Below the pieces are notes generated by a model. That model worked only from the letters and a program-made list of their open reading frames with translations. It was not told the DNA's origin and made no database searches. Positions 20,900-31,898 of a stretch of DNA of 39,348 nt are shown one piece after another. This stretch comes from Monoraphidium neglectum (lineage: Eukaryota; Chlorophyta; Chlorophyceae; Sphaeropleales; Selenastraceae). The translations under genes were made by a program, and so were the position numbers. The stretch is from positions 1 to 39,348 of the forward strand of contig NW_014013492.1 in the NCBI RefSeq assembly GCF_000611645.1. Direction: 5' to 3'. Position 1 is the stretch's first letter; each line of letters begins with the position of its first letter.

Positions 20900-22089
20900 G
20901 CCCAGAGAGGTGGTCGAGGGTGCATCATTGCCCTGGCTCTTAGCAATGCGTGCCACGGGTCGGCCGCCTGGGGGTGAGGTGCGTGCGCATTGTGCTGCGC
21001 GTCAGATAGGGCGACAACAGCTGCGCGCGCGTCACTGGCCGGTACGGTGGCGAGCGGGTGACGCGTTCGCGGCGGGCCGAGAGGCCATGCCGGCTGCTGG
21101 ACATGCGCGTTACAACCCACTGTTTCTACATGAGCTGGGCGGCTTAGCAGATCGTGTTGCAACCAATGACGGTGGATGCTTCGGCCGCATCGACATGGCT
21201 CCGCAAGGACCGTATCTAAGCAATTACGCCCTCCAATTGAAATGTAGCGATCGGGGTCTCAAAGCCTGTACACACCATTCACGGCAGCGGTCGTGGGAAG
21301 ACTGCTGTCTACGCCATTATCATGGGCGGATTTACCCTTCTGACTGAGACGCTTGAAGAACATGGCGGCTGCTAGGACGTCCTGCTTGTCCTGGCACGCG
21401 ACTTTTGATCTGAGTACGTCTTGAGTCACTGGTGCCGTGAAAAAACAGTATCAAAGAATCAAGCGACTGTGTGCGCCAGCCGAGGGTGTCGGCAAGACGT
21501 TCATGGTGGAGGTGACTCCCCGCATTCACCGCGAGCGAGTCGCCAACACGCGCAACATTCGGCGCGTCTGGAACCTTGCCCTCCGGGCCCAGGACTGTGG
21601 TTGCTTGTTGCCAGGGCGAGTTTAGAGTTTTTTGCACTGCATAGGCGGGCGAGGAAGCATTCTATGCCACATTTTTGGAGAACCTGCAACGCAACGCGGA
21701 GTCATCACAACCGACCTGGACACTGGCTGCCTTTCGACTCGACACCGCCCACCCAGGCTGGCGTCTGCGGTTGCACGTCCAGTCAAATCTCGAACACGGT
21801 ATCTCAACCAACATTTGCTTTTGCCATTTTGTCAGGCATAAATCCTGAACCTGTGCAGGCACAGCTGACTGGGAAACGGCGTGGCAAGCAATGCGATTTA
21901 CAGTGCGTCTGACTCACAACAAATGCACGTCACATAACTCTCCAATCATGCCCGTTGCCACACACGTTAACAACTGTGCAGACTTGACCTGTTTGCTGGA
22001 CCTGCAAGCGTGTTTGCAGTGCCAAAACAAAGTCAAGGCCCTCCAATCAACATGTCCCCCCCACCAATGCAGGCATGCGCTTGGCCACC
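20900..22089. other. Intergenic region upstream of ACS
   Basis: About 1.2 kb with lower GC than the exons. Only short overlapping open frames on both strands are seen, none with a recognisable domain. It should hold the ACS promoter and the 3' flank of the small gene at 22090-22602. Confidence 0.55.
21898..21902 (-). terminator. TGTAA polyadenylation signal of the 22090-22602 gene
   Basis: TTACA on the + strand reads TGTAA on the minus strand, 188 nt past the stop codon at 22090. This supports transcription of that small gene. Confidence 0.45.
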
Positions 22090-22602
22090 TCACGAGCCCC
22101 AAAACGGCACATCCTGAGGGTTGTCCACCTTCACACCCGCGCTGCCGACCTCTTGCCTTGCAGCCTCCGCTGCGCCGCCACCGCCACCAGCGCCCCCAGC
22201 CCCCCTTTGTCCCGCGCCTTCGCCGCCGACGCGCCCCGCGCTGCTGTTGGCGCCAGCCCCAAGGATACCCTCCCTGGTGCCCGGCTCGCTGGTGTTGCCC
22301 GTGTCATCAGGCTGCTCGGCCGCAACTGGATCGCTCATCACAGACTCGTCACCCGGGTCTTTTGGGGACTCGAACACCGGCGACGTCGGCTCAGACGGGT
22401 AGGCGTCGGCAGGCGGCGTGTCATAGGGGGACACAGGTGGCTCGTCGCGCATAGCGGGCGCGGGCGGCGTGACGTGTACGCGGCCGGAACCTTCGGGGCC
22501 ACTGATGCCGCGCCCAGCGTCCGCAAACAGGCGGCGGCCTGCGCACGAGGCTACAGCGAAGGGATTAAGCGTCTGTGAGGATCTGTAAATCGCAAACATC
22601 AT
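22090..22602 (-). CDS. Small acidic Pro/Gly-rich protein, possible mitochondrial presequence, unknown family
   Basis: This intronless frame of 170 codons starts at either of two adjacent ATGs (22602 or 22599). The N-terminus (MMFAIYRSSQTLNPFAVA, then GRRLFADA) has basic and hydrophobic residues and no acidic residue until residue 28, like a mitochondrial targeting peptide with a cleavage site. The middle is rich in Pro, Asp, Glu and Ser (PPADAYPSEPTSP and similar) and looks disordered. A poly-Gly/Ala region follows, then a polar end, NPQDVPFWGS. I recognise no domain. The opposite strand has an open frame of similar length, so coding potential rests on the acidic composition, the presequence-like start and the downstream TGTAA. 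Confidence 0.45.
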   Translation of the reverse strand: MMFAIYRSSQTLNPFAVASCAGRRLFADAGRGISGPEGSGRVHVTPPAPAMRDEPPVSPYDTPPADAYPSEPTSPVFESPKDPGDESVMSDPVAAEQPDDTGNTSEPGTREGILGAGANSSAGRVGGEGAGQRGAGGAGGGGGAAEAARQEVGSAGVKVDNPQDVPFWGS

Positions 22603-23778
22603 TTAAAAGATCACTGTGCCGATCGCCAAACCGTCAGGGTTCTTCCGTCGTGCGTAATACGGCGATCTCTTCAGAGAACGCTCAAAGATAATTCAACTGA
22701 TTGTGCACATGCGTGAAGAAAGCTTGGTGGCCGGAATGGTATGCCGCTGCCGGCCCGCTCATCCAGTGGTGACGTCAGCGAGAGCGTCGTGGTAGCAGCG
22801 AAGCACCCTCACAACCGCACCACGGTTTCAAAAATGGAGTGTGTCATGCAGCAGACACTCTAATGGTAGCGATACATCCTGCTTTACACATGCAAGCATT
22901 TTATGACACCTCTGGTGGGGCTCTACTACCAAACGCAACGTGGCACGCAGGCGAGTCAAAAAATTGTTGACGGTCATGATCAGCTGTTGACCGTTGTTTC
23001 AAGGAGTAGGCAAACAGCACAGAATCGCAAGAGCGTCTTGAAAAGCCTTGGGCGTATGCTGCCCCAGGTCACACAGGGAACCTTGCCTGCCTGCCGACGA
23101 CAATTTGCCCCTGCACGTACCTTTTTGTTACTCTGGACAGCAGTATGCATGACACCAGCAGGAGACCAGCCAGCGCACGCCACATAACGCCGCACTAGGA
23201 TTTGCTGGTGAAGCGCACGAGTGGAGGTGACCTCACGTGTGCAAGGGTCACAATGGCTGTGCTACTGGCTGCCGCAGTGGACCCTGGATGCCTAACTGGG
23301 AGGCGTGCGCAAGGGCGAAAGCACTTGCAGACATAACAAAACCACCGTGGTCGGCCCTTTCAAGCCCAATGAGGCTCCTGGATGCCAGAGAGTTCATCTC
23401 AAAACAAGCGAGCATGCACCACCACGCTGAGCTAGGACATCAATGGAAGGGGAGTCTAATGTTCAGAGTGTTGGTGCATGGCCATTGAAGCAGCCGCATT
23501 TCGCGGCCAGCGTGCAAAAGGTTGTCGGCGCAAAGCAAGCAAGTCTGTTGAAGTACACTCGCAGGCTCCAATCCTGTGCGGATCGGATCACGCCGGCGAG
23601 AAGGCTGCGGGGGCTGGGGTCTTGCAGAGCGAGTCGCATGCGCAGCGAAGCCCCTGGATAACTCAGCTGCGAGTGTATTGTCAGCTGCGGCCATCTGGAT
23701 CTACAGGATGCACTCAGTCCTGTCGTCCTGAATGCTGGGGAGCCGGCTCGCCAAGGGCTGGGCTGCTCACAAACACTC
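22603..23778. other. Intergenic region between the 22090-22602 gene and the ACT-domain gene
   Basis: About 1.2 kb without a supported gene. Short open frames on both strands lack recognisable domains. No inverted repeats or microsatellites were noticed. It should contain the promoter of the small minus-strand gene. Confidence 0.55.
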
Positions 23779-25505
23779 CTACTTGGCCAGCTCCCCAGAG
23801 GCAAGGTGGTACTGCGGGGTTGCGAGTTCAAAATCAGAATTTGTCTTTCCAGCACGCCTTGCCTCAACAGCATGGCTCAGTTGCACCATATCCAGGAGTG
23901 CGCGAGGTCACCTACAACCTCCTCCTTGCTTGCTGCAGCCCCAGTCTTGTGACCCGCGCACGGGCTGCTGTGCCTAACCAAGCATGTGTGCAACAACCGC
24001 ACCTTCAGTGCATCGGTGACGAGCTGCACCATGGGCCCGTCCAGGGGCTCCCCCTCGTACGTGATGAACAGCTCATCCTTTGCCATTGCCCCGATGGTGT
24101 CAATCTCCGCGCTGGCGACGTTGACGTTGATGTCCTTCAGGGTGCGGACGATGTCCACCAGCAGGCCGGGCCTGCGGGAGGCGGCGGGGAGGCGTTGCAA
24201 GGGGCGTCGGGAGGGGGGGGGCTGGGATCCTAGAGGTCAGGGAACTTGGGGGTTGTCGCTGGAAGGACTTGAAGAGGGCTGGCTTATAATGCTGGCGTTG
24301 CGTGCCGGCAGCAATTTAGGGTGAGGGGGGTGAAAAGGTATGACACATGCGGCTCTCGTGGCCTGTCCCGCAACCCTTGCCCAGCTGCTTACCTGTCGGG
24401 TGTCTCGATATAACAGATGGAGCAGCTGCCGTTGGGCGCCTCTGTGACCTCAATCGTGGTGGGCACCATGTTGCGGGGGCTCATGGGCGCCGCGGCATCA
24501 TTTGCAGCCGCGCTCGCCGCCCTGCCCATGGCCAGCGCCTCGGACGACTCCTGCGACAAGGAGGGTGTTACCCAGTGCAGCCGGCAAGTGTGGGGCTCCT
24601 GAGACTGCACAAAAACGACGCTGGTCCTGATGACTGTGAAAACAACTTTGGTTTTCTCCAAGGCAGCCCTGCCTGCTGCTTTAGGGGTGATTTTGAGCTA
24701 CGACCTTGATCCGTGACGGCACAGCAAGCATGAGCCCTCCGCAAGTGCCACGCTCACCGGGTGGTAGTACAGGAGGTTCTTGATAATTGTCTGCAATCAA
24801 GGTGTTGCGCAGTGAATGTGTACTAGGGCAGTGACTGTGTACTAGGTCAGAGAGCAACTTAGGCGGTGAACACGGGCGTGCCTGCATGCAACTGACCATC
24901 AACTGGCACCGGCAGCACTTTGGCCCCGGCTGACATGCTGCAATGCAGCTGCGCATGCGACTTTCTGAGACCGTTCCATAGGCGCATGCAAACACCATGA
25001 AGTCGCCCCACCATACGTATGTCCTCAATCTGCGCAATGCGTGTGATCTTGTCGCTAGTCTGGGCGTTGGTGACGAAGAAGGTGTTGGCCGTCCGGCCGG
25101 CGGCGCCCGCCAGCTTCGCACGAGTGATGTTCAGGCCCAGGTTCTTGAGGGCGGTAACCTGAGAACGTCAATGCAAAAGCAGGTAAATCTTCGTTGCATC
25201 GTGGTTGCATCGTGCATACGGTGCTGGGCACAAAGGAATGGCGGCATGCCAGGTGGCCACAAGCAGGAATGATTTGACCGCTGGTCAAACAGCCGCACCG
25301 TGTCCAGCAGCTCGCCCAAGCGGTCGCCAAACTCCACCGTCACCACAGTGGCAAACGGATCATGGATGTTGTCGATGCGGACCACTGGTGTAGGAACAGT
25401 GGTGGGTGCCCGCTCCGCAGTGGTAGCTGTCGCCGCGCAGCCAACAACAGCAACACGCAGCGGGGGCCTGCGCCATGCCAAGTGTGCACCGTATGCATGG
25501 TGCAT
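23779..25505 (-). CDS. ACR11/ACR12-type tandem ACT-domain protein
   Basis: Plant ACR11/ACR12 are plastid proteins with two ACT domains, linked to glutamine synthetase and glutamate synthase regulation; ACT domains bind amino acids. Exons are 25505-25299, 25158-25012, 24790-24758, 24550-24393, 24171-24003 and 23811-23779, in phase, giving 248 aa. Residues 1 to about 38 are basic and Ala/Thr-rich (transit peptide inferred). ACT-1 starts VVRIDNIHDPFATVVTVEF, then GDRLGELLDT and ALKNLGLNITRAKL. It is followed by TIIKNLLYYHPESSEALAMG, the ACR11 linker signature (NNLLEFHPESS). ACT-2 contains ETPDRPGLLVDIVRTL and DINVNVASAEIDT. The last exon is short (YHLASGELAK then TAG), chosen by phase and by its similarity to the family end. 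No uridylyltransferase domain is present, so it is not a GlnD. Confidence 0.9.
24817..24850. repeat. Tandem duplication, period 19 bp
   Basis: TGTGTACTAGGGCAG at 24817-24831 recurs as TGTGTACTAGGTCAG at 24836-24850. The two copies lie in an intron of the ACT-domain gene and differ by one base. Confidence 0.8.
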
Positions 25506-27223
25506 GGGAACGTTACTGCTGTATTGTGCTTACCAAATAGTGTGGCGCCAGGACGAACCTGGCGCGTCCCGTCTATCATCAACGAGGCAAGCAGACCAAC
25601 AGCGAAGGGGACCCCGCGTGCGAGCAACCCGACCCGCAGGGTCACGGCCGACCTGATGATGTTTGTTGTGCTGATCCGCGTATATGAGCGCCTGGCGCAA
25701 CGCTGAGTGAGACCGTGCGTTGGGAACCGCGCGGCAAGCAAAGCCATGCTGGCAGCTGTCGTAAGTGTGCACGGTAGGCGTGTGGGGCGTATAGAGAATT
25801 TCGTTTGTGCAACCAGACTGCTTGCAGCGTGTGATGCAGCAATTCCGGTTTGCAATTGCAGCACCTGCTGACATGGTGCTGACCCCACGACACAGCTGCG
25901 CAGGCACAGAATGTGCGCAGCTGGCCAGTGAGCCAGCACAAGCTACTGCCGTGCCTGTCGTGCAAAAGGTTGATGGACACAGTAACAAAGCGCATGTGTG
26001 ACGGCCAGGGCACACATACATCGTCGTGAAGGCGCTGACGAGGGATGACCATAGCGAAGGCGCTAACCAGGTAGGACGATGGCTGCTGACAGGCGGGTGT
26101 GGGCCTGCTTGATGGCGGGGAGAGATCACGCATCTAGCTTTCTGTGAACCCCCGTCTTTTCCATTTATTTTCAGGGTGGCTGTGGCAAGGGAGGAATCCT
26201 GCATTCCCATGCCACGCAACGGTCATCAACCGGCACGGTCGATCCTGTTGATTGCACTGCAACACGTTTCCTCTTGACAGCAGACCCACAGTCCGACCGA
26301 GGGTCTCACCGGTCATTCAAAAGCATGGCTGACCCCATCATCCTCATCTCATAATCAAACAACACCGCGTGTGTTGCACAGCAAGCTTGCCGCACGTGGT
26401 CAACTCCTTCGCCCACAGAATGAGCCCACAATAGGGTGTCCTCCGTCTCATGCTTTCACCTGCAGCACTGCTGCAAGTACAACATTGGCACTGAGAGAAA
26501 CATGCATGCGCACATGTGCACGCAGACGCACACGCACATGCATAAACATAGGCATAGGTACATGCACATGCACAAACATAGGCACAGGCACATGCACATG
26601 CACACGAACATGCACTCGCACACACTTACCCACACGCACAGAGATGCGCAACGCATGCAGTGGGACTGCTGTTCTGGGATGAGCCAGCAGAGCAGCTTGA
26701 TGCTGCGACCAGGGTTGCTTAACGAGGGGGTGATAAAGTGCCCCTGTCCAGGTGTGATCGAGGTGCCCTCCTGCAACTGCGGGAGGCCCCCCTTTGTGAC
26801 ATTGCCCGCGCAGGTCTTGGTGCCCCAGCCCGCGCAGGTCAGCGCCACGGGGCGCCCAGCGTGGCCCTTGCATCTTGCGCATGGGGACAGGGCATCCGTC
26901 ACAGGGTGGCCACCTTGTTTGGTTGCAGATCACCCTGCTCACCCCGCATCCAGCATGCGCCCAGCAGACTGTATTGTTTGCAGGGCTCTGCCGTGTGGAC
27001 CCACCTGTCGCGGCTGCCCTGGTGAGGGGAGGCTGCTGCGTGGTACGGGGTGGGGTCATGCTTGCAGGCTGGGGCGCACCTGCTGCCCAATTTACGCCTC
27101 AACCCCCTGAATTGTGGCTGCCTTCTGCAAAAAACACGGTGTTTCCTGTATGGCCAACACACGAGTACCAGCAAGCCTGGATTTACTTGGCCCTGGGGTT
27201 CAAAACAAGGCAGCGCACCCTCT
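25506..27223. other. Long intergenic region between the ACT-domain gene and the ALG11 3' end
   Basis: About 1.7 kb. It holds a CA/CATG-rich tract at about 26500-26640 and short open frames on both strands with no recognisable domain. The ACT-domain gene's promoter should be in its left part. Confidence 0.55.
26500..26640. repeat. Imperfect CA-rich minisatellite
   Basis: ACACGCACATGCA and AGGCA(T/C)AGG(T/C)ACATGCACATGCACA units repeat in a staggered way. The tract explains the Cys/Val/Ala-only frames on the minus strand and His/Met/Thr-rich frames on the plus strand. Confidence 0.8.
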
Positions 27224-28277
27224 TCAAGCTCGCCGGGCCGAGCGCCGCACTGCTGCGCCAGTAGACTTGCCACCCGCTGCCGCTGCCGCATCCTCCGCCG
27301 CCGCTGCACCACCACTGCCGGGGCCGCCCCCAACCCCGCTGCCGCGTTTGCCGCCGCGCGCACCGCCGGGCGCCGCCGCCGCCGCTGCGGCCTCCGCCAC
27401 CGGCGCCATCGCGTCTAAAAAGCCCGCCGTGAAGTTCTCGCCCGAGAACTTCGCGGCGTGCCGCTGCGCAGCGGCCGCGATGCGCAGGCGCTCGACCTGC
27501 GGCATGACCAGCACGCGCGTGATGGCGTCGCAGTACTCCTCTGGGGTCTCTGCCAGGTAGCCGGTGATCTGGGGGCCGTCGCGGCCCTCCAGCGGCACGA
27601 CGATGTCGGCGCGGGGCCCACCGGAGTTGTGGGCGATGGGGATGACGCCTGCCGGCGGGGGTGGGGGCGTTGAGGGGAAGGCGGCGGTTGCTTAGAGCAC
27701 GCTTGGTCGAGGGAAGTGTGTTGGGATGCCTGGGCGAGCGAAAGGCGCATCCACGCGGCTTGAGGTTTCTAGGCCAACGGCCAGAGGAGGAAGCAGGGGC
27801 GGCCAGAACAGCAGAACTTCCAAGCTCATTCGCAGCACAACAACCACCGCACCAGGCACCAGGCGCCAGCCACCAGGCCTGGAGCGCGCTGTGCGCAGCC
27901 CCTCACCTGCCGCCATGTACTCCACCACGCTGATGCCAAAGTGCTCGTCCGTCATCGAGTGCAGGCCACCGACCGCGCCGCCCAGCAGCGCCCTCAGCTC
28001 CGTGAAGGGCACGTTGACGCACCACTCCACCGACGACTCGATGCCCAGCTCGCGCGCATAGTCCTGGGAGTGGGTGAGGGAATTGAGCAAGCAAAGGGTG
28101 TGGACCTCTTGTGTTGTGAATGTGCGTTTGCCAGCCGAAACGATGCGCATGTGAGTCACATGCGATGTATACATTATCACTTTCCAGCTGCCAATCGGCC
28201 ATCAAACACCAAAAGAGTAGCATGGCTGAACCCCACTGGCCAGACGCAGCTGCGACACCCCATCAGCCGCACCATAG

Positions 28278-28335
<58 letters not shown>

Positions 28336-31300
28336 TCAGGCCCCTCTGCCGAACAAACAGCAGGCACAAGCGGTGGAAGCTGCACCCAGACCACCGCCCA
28401 AACCTGCCACTGCTGACGCGCCTCAGCCCCCACCTGCAGCTCCTCCAGCAGCCGTTGGTCGTCCTTGCCCCTCACGCTGCCCACCATCTTCAGCTTCGAC
28501 ACCCGCACCGCACGGCCCGCGTCATCGGGGCCTGCTAAGGGGCGGGGCGGGCGGAGGGGGGGGGAAGGCAGGGGCGAACGCGTTGAGGGGACGGCAGGTG
28601 TGACGCCGGGCGGCAAAGAGCCTGCAGCGGTGCTCGTCTCCAATGGGCGTCAGGGAAGGGTGGACTGGCAGCGCTCGGATGAGAGGCGCTGGAAGCGGAT
28701 TATTGAAGAGGCTGTGCGGATTTCCCCCTCGCCCCAGCCCCCGCCCCTCAGACCTGCTTGCTGTCTAGCCATGGCATAGGCCTCAAGCTGCAGCCGCTGA
28801 TTCTTCTCTGGCCGGAACTGGGCGACACTGACCTGCGCATTGAGAGAGAAGGATGGGTGACAAGCAGCGGTTGTTGTGAGGAAGGCGACCAAGGTGAGCA
28901 GTGCCAGACGAGGGGCAACAAAGGGTGCCGACCCGCCTGGCACACACCCCATGCTTAGCCACACGCCTGTCTCCCAGTAAGCCCCTGCACATACGACGCA
29001 CATTCGTGCACCCATACAATATCGTTCCCACACATGCAAGCAGATGCCCATACAGGGACAACAGGGACAAAGCTGCGGTAGCCCCCTCTTTTAGGCAGAC
29101 CATCAAGCCCAAATCGGCTGCCCTACAGATAGAGGTGCCCACCAGATAGAGGTGCTTGAGCCGCCTGTCCAGTGGCAGCCGCTGCAGCTCCTCGGTGTCG
29201 CAGGGCGGGTACACGCGCGCCGGGCGCTGCCGCGACCACCAGAGGGACTGAATGTGGTCCCGCGTCCAGGACGAGTTGACCATCACCACGTCTAACAGAC
29301 GCGAGAGGCAGAGCGAGAGGGGTGTTTCGCAGCGGTGGTTTGTGTTGAGGCAGCGTTGTTGGGCGCTGAGGCGCTGGTGGCACGTGCCTGGTCAAAAGCA
29401 TGCTGACTGAAAACGGCTTACAAGCTCCCTTGCCGCCCATCCAGCTGTGCAAAGGGCCACGTCGGGGGCGCCGCCAAATATGGCTCCCAGAAACCGAGCG
29501 CCCTGCGCGCGCGTCCCGAGCGCAGCTTAACGCTGCCACCACGGCCGAAGCAGCCTCGTCGTAGCCGCGCGGGCGCACCTGCGAAGGCCCCGCAGAAGCC
29601 GTAGACCAGCGCGAAGGCCTGGTAGTACGCGACCTTGACCATCGACCGCAGGCTGTTGTTGGCGATCGCCTCGTCGTTGGTGATGGTGGCCTGGCGGGAC
29701 AACACCCTGGGAGAGGGATGTCAGGGGGGAGGGGGCGGCGGCTGCCGTGAGCGCGGAATGCGGCAGCGTTGAGGGGCGCTAAGACAAGGGCATGAGTCAA
29801 GTTGACAAAGGTTGAGCCAAGCGCGTCGACAGCGCCCGTGTGTGGCACCGGGCCCAGTTGACGACCTCCACCCCAACCCTTAACAATGCGCTGCCTCTTG
29901 CCGTCGCGCGCCCTCACCTGCCCAGCATGTCCGTGCTGACTGTGGGGTAGTGCACATAGCAGGCCACCTTGCAGCCCGCCAGCTTGGCTAGGGGAAAGGT
30001 GAACGCCCATCCGGTGGTGTCAACAAATACCTGTGCAGAGTTGCGCAAGCAGTAACTTCGGTTCAAGTGTTTGGTGTTGACCAACCTGAGGGCCCTTGCA
30101 CTGTGATGGAGAGCCAGAACAAACCACAAATCTGCTGCTGCCCCGTGCAGTGCAAGCAGGCCTGAACGACACTCGCCTTTGGTGTCTGCAGGCAGGGGCC
30201 GCCCTGTCATGACACCTGGATGCCCCCCCCACACACAATGCCATACTCACTCCTGCTTGCTTGCCCAATGGCCCCCTCAACCAGCCCACCTGCGGCACCC
30301 TCAGCGACAGCGCCTCCCAACCCAGCAGCGCAGACCCCGCCGCCTGCCTGATCATGGTGAACCGCCGGTAGCGCTCCGGCCTGACTAGGTGGGTGCGCTT
30401 AAGAGGCACCACCTGCGCAGGCAGGAGACAAACGGCACGAGGGAGCAATGCGCCGGAAGTATTGAGAAGCGGCCAGCCGGCCGGGGGCCCTGCATGGGCG
30501 CCCCATGCGCCCGGGCCGCGTGCAGGCCTCCCAACGACGTGGCCGCTTCCTTGACGCAGCGCTCAACAGAGCTGCGTTCCCCTCAACTGCTGTTGCTGGT
30601 GCTTTTGGTCCTTGGCGAGCATGGCCGGCGCGAACAGTGGCCTCTCATGAGGTCCTGTCCCTCAGAACAGCACTGAAGCGGGGGACCCAAATCTCCGCCC
30701 CGTTGAGCGGCACTGAGCCAAGCCGAACGTCAGCCCACCTCAAACGGCTGCGGCAGCACTATGTTGAAGTGGTCCGCCGCGTGCTGCTGCAACTGCGCCG
30801 CAGAGACGCCCTCGCGGACGTATATGAACAGCTGGGGGTGGGGCGGGGCGGGGAGGCGGGTGCGGGTGGCGGTTGGGGCGGCCGTAGCTGAGGCGGTAAC
30901 CGGGGGGAGTGGGAGCCGCTGCGCCGCAGCCGGCGCATGGGCCAGGGCAAGCAGCCCCGGCCCCGCTGTCGTACGGCCCCGCTGCTGCCGCGGTGTGGCG
31001 CGCACCTTGACTGATGGATAAGCCACTTGCAGGGCTTGTATGGCCACCCTGCAAAGAGCGTGACACATGCATGGAGAGCGCCGCGGTGCACCGTGCATGA
31101 AACGTGCTCTGCGTTGGTGTTTGAGCGCTGCGAATCCGCGACGACGACCGGAAGCTCATGCTCCAGGGGCGCGAGCAGCTAAGCTCGCCACTGATGAGCT
31201 GCACATTGCACGGGACCCCCCGCATGCCGGACGCACCACAGCACCCGCTCGCCGCCGCCGCCGCCGTCCGCAAATGGATGGAAGAACCCAATCGTGCCCT

Positions 31301-31515
31301 GTGGGAGGGCAGGGGCGGGGCGCCCGGTCAGAAAGGGGGCCCGTGGTGTTACAAGCAGCGGATCGCAAGCACAAACGTCTAGCACGGTTGCATAACGCAT
31401 TAGCTGCTCGCACCGGCTCCAGCGCCAAGGCATGCCGCAGCACGCGCAGTAACGCCAGTGCGGCGCCGATCGCCACTGCAAGGAGCGCCACCAGCAGCGC
31501 CACCCATGCAGCCAT
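27224..31515 (-). CDS. ALG11: ALG11, GDP-Man:Man3GlcNAc2-PP-dolichol alpha-1,2-mannosyltransferase
   Basis: ALG11 adds the fourth and fifth mannoses to the lipid-linked oligosaccharide on the cytosolic face of the ER, in the N-glycosylation pathway. Twelve exons are proposed: 31515-31414, 31298-31237, 31048-31006, 30831-30739, 30412-30290, 30030-29918, 29706-29579, 29291-29143, 28832-28754, 28531-28434, 28063-27907 and 27648-27224. All are in phase, giving 523 aa. Residues 4-24 form one N-terminal membrane helix. [19 protein letters not shown] (37-55) is the family signature. Later blocks are [23 protein letters not shown], and [19 protein letters not shown] follows, whose E370 and E378 form the EX7E motif of GT-B retaining transferases (GT4). 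The last exon carries [12 protein letters not shown]. The C-terminal 45 residues are a Gly/Ala tail with a basic end, unlike the usual ALG11 end. Confidence 0.95.
28279..28332. repeat. (CA)27 perfect dinucleotide microsatellite
   Basis: This is an uninterrupted CA run of about 54 nt in the ALG11 intron 28433-28064. It creates spurious His/Thr and Cys/Val frames. Confidence 0.95.
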
Positions 31516-31898
31516 GCTGCATACAGCTATTGGCCAGCACAGGACCACGGATGGCCCCGGCAGGGGCGCTCTATGCGTCGGCGCAGGACAACGAGATCGT
31601 TGTAAAACAAACGATGAAACCGAACTACTGCACGAAGCTCAAGAATGCCTCATTTATGACCATTATGAGATGCTACCGGCTGGTGAGCCAGGCTGCTGAA
31701 CAATAATAAACGGTCTCGGGTGATATCGAGCAGGCACTACGTCTTACCCCATGGCTCTCATACATTGTCAGGTTATCATATTGAAAAAAAGTTGCAGCAC
31801 ACGAGCAAGGTCACATTGTGGCCGCTGTCCAATATTGCCAGAGACTGCGCGCATAAAATTGCGCCCCACAATTCATTGGTAGTCTCCACATTGGGATC
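31516..31898. promoter_or_regulatory. Bidirectional promoter region of ALG11 (-) and the ARM-like gene (+)
   Basis: The two start codons are 383 bp apart and face away from each other, so both promoters must lie here or overlap the 5' ends. The middle (31690-31870) is AT-rich compared with both flanks. No TATA box was assigned. Confidence 0.5.

Noticed and set aside
21332..21637. Minus-strand frame with VLGPEGKVPDAPNVARVGDS, and the + frame with GVGKTFMVEVTPRIH
   Set aside because: The two overlap on opposite strands in lower-GC DNA, have no supported splice context and match no family I can name.
22075..22578. Arg/Ala-rich + strand frame opposite the 22090-22602 gene
   Set aside because: Basic composition typical of an antisense shadow. 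The minus frame has a presequence-like start and a nearby TGTAA.
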